A DNA stretch of 27,004 bases from IMG/VR virus record IMGVR_UViG_3300045920_000127, positions 1-27,004 of that record; one strand, 5' to 3'. Each line of letters starts with the position of its first letter. Position 1 is the first letter of the stretch. Below the pieces are notes generated by a model. That model was not told where the DNA came from. It searched no databases and saw only the letters and a list, made by a program, of their open reading frames with translations. The DNA is from a virus. This document shows positions 22,318 through 27,004 of the stretch, one piece after another. Made by a program: the position numbers and the translations under genes.

Positions 22318-23292
22318 ATGGCGGCGCCTGCCGTTCCGCTAGTCGAACGAAGGACCATCGCGCTCAAGATCGAGACGGTGTACGGCACGGACGTCTTCGC
22401 GGGGACCGTGACCCTGGCGGACGTGATGGAAGCCTACGAGATCATGCCCGAGAGCGGACCGCAGAACGTCGACATCCCGACGATGGGCGGTCTTCTGACG
22501 AACCTCGGGTCGGTGCCCGGAACGCGGATCGGTCAGGTCAGCTTCGCCATGATGCTGCGCGGCGGCGGGTCGGCCTACAGCACGACCGTCAAGCCCGCGG
22601 TGGATGTCGCCCTCCGGGCGTGCGGCATGCTGGGGACGTTCTCGGCCACGCCGACCCCGAACTGGGTCTACACCCCGAAGTCCACGGGCTTCGAGGCGGT
22701 CACCTGTTACGTGATGAACGAGTACGGCCCGACCGTGAAGCTGACCGGTGCCTTCGGGAGCGGCCAGATCATGTTCTCGATGGGGCGGCCGGTCATCATG
22801 CGGGTCACCCTGCAGGGGATCTACACGACGGAAACGGACACCCCGACCATCGTGACCAAGGCGGTGAGCACGTCGCCGGCCTGGCCGACGTTCCTGAACG
22901 CGGCCGCGGTGTGGGGGGCTTACAGCCCCGTCCTGGCGAACGCGAGCCTCAACTTCGGCAACTCGCTCGACGTCATCGAGTCGGCCAACAACGCGGCGGG
23001 CATCGCCGGCGTCATCTTCGGCACGCGTCGCCCATCGGGCTCCATCGACCCAGCGGTGACCGTGCGGGGCGCCAGCGGCTTCGACTTCATCGCGGACTGG
23101 GAAGCGGCCACGCCGCGCCTGGTGGCCTGGGGCACCAACGGTGTGCAGTACCAGCGCTGCAAGGTGGAAGCCCCGCGGGCCGTCATCCGGTCGCGGCCCT
23201 GGATCGCGCGAGGCACGAAGGCGGCCTGGCAGCTCGGCTTCGACTGCACGCCGAATCTCGGCGATGACGATTATAAGATCACCTTTGATTGA
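22318..23292 (+). CDS. Major tail tube protein
   Basis: The 324-residue protein starts at an ATG with GAGGAGGAAG upstream. It is beta-rich and follows the layout of siphovirus tail tube proteins: LVERRTIALKIETVYGTDVF at the start, ESGPQNVDIPTMGGLLTNLG, GTRIGQVSFAMMLRGGG, then TVKLTGAFGSGQIMFSMGRP and VTLQGIYTTETDTPTIVT, and FGTRRPSGSIDPAV. It lies after the terminator and before tail assembly chaperones and the tape measure gene, the normal place for the tube. No sheath gene precedes it, which fits a non-contractile tail. Confidence 0.75.
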   Translation: MAAPAVPLVERRTIALKIETVYGTDVFAGTVTLADVMEAYEIMPESGPQNVDIPTMGGLLTNLGSVPGTRIGQVSFAMMLRGGGSAYSTTVKPAVDVALRACGMLGTFSATPTPNWVYTPKSTGFEAVTCYVMNEYGPTVKLTGAFGSGQIMFSMGRPVIMRVTLQGIYTTETDTPTIVTKAVSTSPAWPTFLNAAAVWGAYSPVLANASLNFGNSLDVIESANNAAGIAGVIFGTRRPSGSIDPAVTVRGASGFDFIADWEAATPRLVAWGTNGVQYQRCKVEAPRAVIRSRPWIARGTKAAWQLGFDCTPNLGDDDYKITFD

Positions 23293-23321
23293 CTACTGAG
23301 TACTTTTCGCTTGACTAAGCG

Positions 23322-23441
23322 ATGAGCGACAAAGAGCGCGAGGGCCCGTTCCGCCGGCTGTTCTCCGCCTGCATCCGCGGGACGGCTGCCCTCCTGCGGT
23401 GGATCGCGGGTCGGTCGGGCGAGAAGCCGAAGGACGGCTGA
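23322..23441 (+). CDS. Small basic amphipathic protein, 39 aa
   Basis: This short frame reads MSDKEREGPFRRLFSACIRG, a helix TAALLRWIAG and SGEKPKDG. It is basic and amphipathic, with no full membrane helix. It has a weak ribosome binding site and is too short to be sure of. Its stop (TGA at 23439) is in the same frame as the following lipoprotein gene, only 12 nt before its ATG. It may be a real small gene in the gap between tube and chaperones or chance coding. Confidence 0.35.
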   Translation: MSDKEREGPFRRLFSACIRGTAALLRWIAGRSGEKPKDG

Positions 23442-23453
23442 AATGGCCGGGCC

Positions 23454-23651
23454 ATGGTGGTGGCCTCGATCCTCGCGGCGCTGCTGCTGACGGGGTGTGG
23501 CGTACACTTGGCGAGCGACGCCGAGTCGTCGGTCGTCTCGGCGTGCGGCAACATTCACATGGCGCATCGGCTCCTGATCGAGAAGGGGACCGTCGTGCGG
23601 ATCACGCAGTCGTGCTCGGTCATCATCGAGCAGCAGCGCGACGAGCCGTGA
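23454..23651 (+). CDS. Small predicted lipoprotein, 65 aa
   Basis: Residues 1-15 form a lipoprotein signal: hydrophobic VVASILAALL followed by the lipobox LLTGC, which puts the acylated cysteine at C15. The mature part (50 residues) has two more Cys (C31, C53), a His/Arg cluster (NIHMAHRLL) and a KGTVVRITQSC stretch, and could form a disulfide. The signal lacks the usual basic residue at the N-terminus. Small lipoproteins in phages include spanins and superinfection-exclusion factors such as T5 Llp; the sequence does not say which this is. It is placed between the tail tube and chaperone genes, an odd spot. Confidence 0.5.
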   Translation: MVVASILAALLLTGCGVHLASDAESSVVSACGNIHMAHRLLIEKGTVVRITQSCSVIIEQQRDEP

Positions 23652-23739
23652 CGATCAGGGGGCTCATCGTCGCCGCCGGTCTGCACAGCTGAAACTGCCA
23701 GTACCATAGGCGCGACCGAAGGGCATCTGGAGGCCATCT

Positions 23740-24405
23740 GTGAGTGATACGACGAACGGACTGCCGCCCGGCGCGGTCGTCCTCACCGAGGAGATGTTCG
23801 ACAAGACCTGGCACGAGTGGGTCCGCCTGCCAGGCCTGAGCGCGCGCGTGTCCAGGATGACCACCACCCAGCTGCTGCTGCGCGGGTTCCTGCGACCGCC
23901 GCGCGAGTGGGACCCGGTCGAGGTCGAGCGCGTGAAGGTGCTCGCCCTGGCCGCCCGACCGCCGATCGAGGAGGGCGCCGAGACCGAACCGGTGGAGGAG
24001 AACGAGCTGCTGGAGGCTCGCGCCCAGGAGCTCCGCCGGGACGGCGTGCACGTCGAGATCGGCATGGTGGGCTTTGCCGAGGTCGTGTCCTTCCAGCCCG
24101 TGATCCCGGGCTCCGAGGCGTGGCCGCCAGAGCATCGCCAGCAGCTGGCCGGCCAGTGGTTTCAGGCCCAGCCGCCCGAGGTCCAGGAGGCCCATCTGGA
24201 GGCACTCCTGCAGGCGCAGTACCGGATGGTGTCGGCGGGACTCCTGACGCCGCAACTCCGGCCCGACCAGGTGGTGCGCTACAAGGACGACGCGTTCTAC
24301 CTCGCAGCGCGGATCGCCGACCTGTCGGGGGTGGGGTTCGGGGCTCCCGCGGCCGAGCCCGCCGCGCCGGCCCCCGACCCTGGACGAGACGCCCCGGACG
24401 CCTGA
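23740..24405 (+). CDS. Tail assembly chaperone, short form (G-like)
   Basis: The GTG start has GGAGG at 23729-23733. The 221-residue product is helical and acidic in its centre: EEMFDKTWHEWVRLPGLSA, then MTTTQLLLRGFLRPPREWDP, an acidic helix (EEGAETEPVEENELLEARAQ) and LLQAQYRMVSAGLLTPQL, ending in an Ala/Pro-rich tail (AAEPAAPAPDP). Position between tube and tape measure genes, and a second overlapping open frame behind it, fit the G/GT chaperone pair that binds the tape measure protein during tail assembly. The stop at 24403 is 28 nt after the slip site. Confidence 0.65.
   Translation: MSDTTNGLPPGAVVLTEEMFDKTWHEWVRLPGLSARVSRMTTTQLLLRGFLRPPREWDPVEVERVKVLALAARPPIEEGAETEPVEENELLEARAQELRRDGVHVEIGMVGFAEVVSFQPVIPGSEAWPPEHRQQLAGQWFQAQPPEVQEAHLEALLQAQYRMVSAGLLTPQLRPDQVVRYKDDAFYLAARIADLSGVGFGAPAAEPAAPAPDPGRDAPDA
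24370..24377 (+). other. Predicted -2 programmed frameshift site
   Basis: In the short-form frame the codons read GCC CCC GAC. The run of five C (24371-24375) allows the P-site CCC at 24373 to slip two bases back to CCC at 24371 with full re-pairing, giving CCG ACC next and entering the downstream frame. A +1 slip would give the same frame. The downstream frame is open and coding-like from here but has no start codon until 24455. Phage Mu uses a -2 shift at a G run in its chaperone genes (established knowledge). Confidence 0.6.
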
Positions 24406-24916
24406 CGGCTGGTACGAGCTGCCCTTCCGGTCGCGCCGGTTCGGGCAGCCCGTCATGGTCCGTCTCCGCGAGGTCTCCGTCGACGAGCTGCTCGAGGCGG
24501 GGATGCCGGACCAGGTGTGCGATCCCTACGGGGTGACCTACCGGGCCATGGATGCCGACGAGCAGGTGGCGCTGCGCCTGTCCTGGGAGCACTGGATGAA
24601 CCGGCTCCTGGCCACCGCCATCGAGGAACCCGCTTTCCTGCGCGACGAGCGGAAGATCAACCTGATGGGCCCGGACCGGGATCGGGTCGGCTACGCGATG
24701 CTGCGCCGCTGGGGGATCCTCTCGGACACGCCCGGGCGGCTCGATACGACGATGAAGCGCCGCCACTTCCTCGGCATGGTGCAGCGGTTCTCGCTCCGGA
24801 TGCGCATGCTCCCGACGGACGTGCTCGCCATGCCGGCCAGCAAGTTCTGGCGAAACTACCTGATCCTGTTCGGCGACTTCGGGTCTCCCGACGAGGAGGT
24901 GATGCGCGGTGCCTGA
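24374..24916 (+). CDS. Tail assembly chaperone, frameshift extension (T-like)
   Basis: This part of 180 residues is read after the slip at 24373, giving a fusion of about 392 residues with the short form. From 24374 it encodes PTLDETPRTPDGWYELPFRS, then VMVRLREVSVDELLEAGMPD, DQVCDPYGVTYRAMDADEQV and a helical end (MKRRHFLGMVQRFSLRMRML). The coding-like segment DGWYELPFRSRRFGQPV lies before the first ATG (24455), so that ATG would cut a conserved-looking part; this supports frameshifting over separate initiation. The tape measure gene starts at 24909, overlapping its end by 8 nt with an AGGAGGTGAT site at 24894-24903. Confidence 0.6.
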   Translation, partial: PTLDETPRTPDGWYELPFRSRRFGQPVMVRLREVSVDELLEAGMPDQVCDPYGVTYRAMDADEQVALRLSWEHWMNRLLATAIEEPAFLRDERKINLMGPDRDRVGYAMLRRWGILSDTPGRLDTTMKRRHFLGMVQRFSLRMRMLPTDVLAMPASKFWRNYLILFGDFGSPDEEVMRGA

Positions 24917-27004
24917 CGAACGGCTGATGTACGAGGTGCAGGCCACCTGGCGGGACAACGCCACCCAGGGCATCCGCGAGTTCCAGCAGCAGCTCGCCAC
25001 CACGACGAAGAACACCGTCGACTGGATGGCGACGACGCGAGATGCCATCCCGATCGCCGGGCAGCTCCAGCAGCGATGGAACGAGGTCGCGCTGGCGATG
25101 CGCAACGTGGCGCCGTCGATCGCCCAGACCATGACCAACCTGACGTCGCTGCACGGCGTCATCCAGCTGGGGGCCCGGCTGATCACAGACCGGATCACCG
25201 CGACCAACAAGGCCGCGGAGAGCCAGGCTCAGTGGAACATCTCGATTCGCAGCATGACGATGGACGCGTTCGAGGCGGAGCTGGCCTCGGCCAACCGCTC
25301 ACTCGAAGAGTTCACGGTCCGCAGCGAGAGCTTCCTCGGGCGCCTGGTCAACGCCTGGACCGATGCCAAGAAAAAGTTCCAGGAAGGCCAGACGACCCGC
25401 GAACAGTTCCAGGCCGCCCAGCAACAGTTCAACGAAGCGTTTACCCTACGCGAGCTACCGCAGCTGCAGATCCGCGACCAGCTGGAGATGCTCGCCATCC
25501 AGCGACGCATGGCCGAGGCCAAGCGGGACGCATCCCGGACCGAGCAGGAAGCCGCCCAGCACGAGCGGGAGCGCGTGCTCATCATGCGCCAGCAGCGCGA
25601 GCTGCAGCTCGAGCTGGAGCGGATCGAGCTGCGCCGCCAGATCGCCGCCTCCCAGGCCATGGGGCAGACGGCCCGAGCAGAGTACTACCAGGGGCGCCTG
25701 GCTCGGGTGGACCAAGCGGGGGTCGCCGCCCAGCAGATCGAGGATCTCGAACGCCAGCCGCGACGCGGCACCGTGACGGGCACGGGCACGGTCAGCTTCC
25801 GGGAAGGCCGCCAGCTGATCGCGCCGGCGGTCGCCGCGCTGGCGCCCGAGTTTGCCGGCCCGGTCTTCCAGGGCGCCCAGGCCCTGCGCCTCGGCGGCTT
25901 CGTCGCGGCCTCGGGAGCGATGGGCGCCGGCATCGCCCTCGGTGCGATCGGCGTCGGCGTGACGGCGCTCGCCGCGTACATGAACGCCGCGAACGAGGCG
26001 GCGCAGGCGCAGGCCGCGCTGAACCTCGCGGTCCGCTCCTTCGATGTGAGCGGGCTCCATTCCCAGCTGCGCTCGCTCCACGGGGACCTGGAGCTGATCG
26101 ACGTCCGTGCGGAGTCGATCACCGGGCACTTCGTCAACATGAGCGCGGCGTTCTACAAGTTCCTGACCGGCATGCCCACGGAGCGCGAGCTGTTCGTCCA
26201 GCGCGCAGCCGCGCTGTCGGCGATTTTCGCCGAGACCGAAGGAGCGGCCGCGACGGCGCGGGCCAACCAGGCGATCATCGGCGGCCAGCAGGCCGGCGTC
26301 GGGGCCCAGCTCGAGGAGGCCCGCTTCCGTCGTGGCCTGGCGGTGTCCCCGGGGGCGATCGCGGGAGCCGTCGGGGTGGAGCGCGGCCTCATGCAGCGCC
26401 AGACCGAGCTGGAGGTGCAGAGCCTCAACGAACAGCTGCGGGAGCTCGAAGCGCAGCGGCGCAGCCGCCTGAAGCCCATCGAGGATCTCATCCGTCGCTT
26501 CGAGAACATCCCGGGCGGCGACATGGGCGAGCGCGCCGGCCAGATGAGCCGCGACATCGAGGCGCGCCTCAGGTGGGAGATGCGCACCGGCTTCCGGGAC
26601 CCCGCGCTCCCGCGATTGAGGGAAGAGCAGCAGACCATGGCGCGGGCCGCCAGAGCGGGCGGGCTCGAACAGCTGCGCACATCGGCGGAGGAAGAGTTCG
26701 AGGGCCGGCGCCAGCAGCTCATCATGCAGCGCGCCGCCGTCGAAGAGCGCGGGGCGACGGCGCGGCGCGGGCTCGACATCGAGCTGCAGCTGGGCAATCT
26801 CCAGCGCATCCAGGAGGGTCTGCAAAGCATCATCTCGGCGCGCACGCTCCTGTCGCAAGGCACCATCGAGGGAGCCCACTACGAGCGCGGCCGCGCCATC
26901 ATCCCCCAGGACATCGAGCGCGCCGGGGCCATCGAACGCGCGGAGATCGTCCAGACGCTGGACCTCGAATCGTGGACGCTCAGGAATCAGCTCACCCAGC
27001 TCGA
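24909..27004 (+). CDS. Tape measure protein, N-terminal part (cut by window end)
   Basis: The GTG at 24909 is chosen for its strong site AGGAGGTGAT six bases upstream; an ATG at 24927 lacks one. At least 698 residues are visible with no stop to the window end. The N-terminus is alpha-helical (MYEVQATWRDNATQGIREFQ), residues about 100-290 form long coiled coils rich in Gln, Glu and Arg (LQLELERIELRRQIAASQAM), a hydrophobic segment spans 331-358 (ASGAMGAGIALGAIGVGVTA), and coiled coil resumes after 360 to the end. This is the usual layout of tape measure proteins, which fix tail length and may reach the host membrane. It lies directly after the chaperone pair. Confidence 0.75.
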   Translation, partial: MPDERLMYEVQATWRDNATQGIREFQQQLATTTKNTVDWMATTRDAIPIAGQLQQRWNEVALAMRNVAPSIAQTMTNLTSLHGVIQLGARLITDRITATNKAAESQAQWNISIRSMTMDAFEAELASANRSLEEFTVRSESFLGRLVNAWTDAKKKFQEGQTTREQFQAAQQQFNEAFTLRELPQLQIRDQLEMLAIQRRMAEAKRDASRTEQEAAQHERERVLIMRQQRELQLELERIELRRQIAASQAMGQTARAEYYQGRLARVDQAGVAAQQIEDLERQPRRGTVTGTGTVSFREGRQLIAPAVAALAPEFAGPVFQGAQALRLGGFVAASGAMGAGIALGAIGVGVTALAAYMNAANEAAQAQAALNLAVRSFDVSGLHSQLRSLHGDLELIDVRAESITGHFVNMSAAFYKFLTGMPTERELFVQRAAALSAIFAETEGAAATARANQAIIGGQQAGVGAQLEEARFRRGLAVSPGAIAGAVGVERGLMQRQTELEVQSLNEQLRELEAQRRSRLKPIEDLIRRFENIPGGDMGERAGQMSRDIEARLRWEMRTGFRDPALPRLREEQQTMARAARAGGLEQLRTSAEEEFEGRRQQLIMQRAAVEERGATARRGLDIELQLGNLQRIQEGLQSIISARTLLSQGTIEGAHYERGRAIIPQDIERAGAIERAEIVQTLDLESWTLRNQLTQL

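Noticed and set aside
12629-23324. Repeated 11-mer ACTAAGCGATG at 12629 and 23314
   Set aside because: Many 11-mer matches are expected by chance in 27 kb, and the flanks do not match well.
1-27004. CRISPR array, tRNA, integrase or attachment site
   Set aside because: None was seen by eye; absence from this window says nothing about the rest of the genome.

Overview
This window is a GC-rich stretch of a tailed-phage genome (free phage or prophage) carrying virion structure and assembly genes. All but one of the supported genes lie on the + strand, tightly packed with 1-8 nt overlaps (ATGA, TGATG, GTGA) and AGGAGG-type ribosome binding sites. No integrase, repressor, terminase, tRNA, rRNA or attachment site is visible, so temperate or lytic lifestyle cannot be decided and the host cannot be named. 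GC richness and strong Shine-Dalgarno sites only point to a high-GC bacterium.

Left arm (1-1765): the 3' end of a portal/head-morphogenesis gene with a MuF-type Cys-rich C-terminus. It is overlapped tail-to-tail by the only minus-strand gene, a helix-turn-helix plus Vsr/DUF559-like endonuclease that looks like a free-standing homing endonuclease.

Accessory virion cassette (1800-9457): about eleven genes, mostly beta-rich surface or fibre-like proteins. They include a structural protein with an inserted binding-type module, a 60-residue two-helix membrane protein, a tandem pair of diverged paralogues (3226-5023), and a 462-residue protein made almost wholly of about 20-residue repeats. It is unusual to find such genes between the portal/MuF gene and the capsid genes.

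Polyvalent protein (9454-12597): one 1047-residue polypeptide with a HAD-type phosphatase module, a PD-(D/E)XK nuclease module and a HipA/PI3K-like kinase module. Each follows an identical C-x10-C-x4-H-x2-H putative zinc knuckle. Downstream is a roughly 470-nt intergenic region with a candidate sigma70 promoter, a short hairpin RNA and a strong intrinsic terminator.

Head module (13069-20631): a structural protein, a ChaB-like protein, a Mu gpI-like protease fused to a long extra region, a 638-residue internally duplicated protein sharing NPYR...FT cassettes with the protease, a scaffold, a decoration protein, the major capsid protein and an acidic-tailed protein.

Connector and tail module (20631-27004): head-tail connector, Mu gpG-like completion protein, tail terminator, a small protein, tail tube, two small genes (one a lipoprotein), a pair of tail assembly chaperones probably joined by a -2 frameshift, and the start of a tape measure protein. 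No tail sheath gene lies between terminator and tube, so a non-contractile (siphovirus-like) tail with a Mu-like head is inferred.
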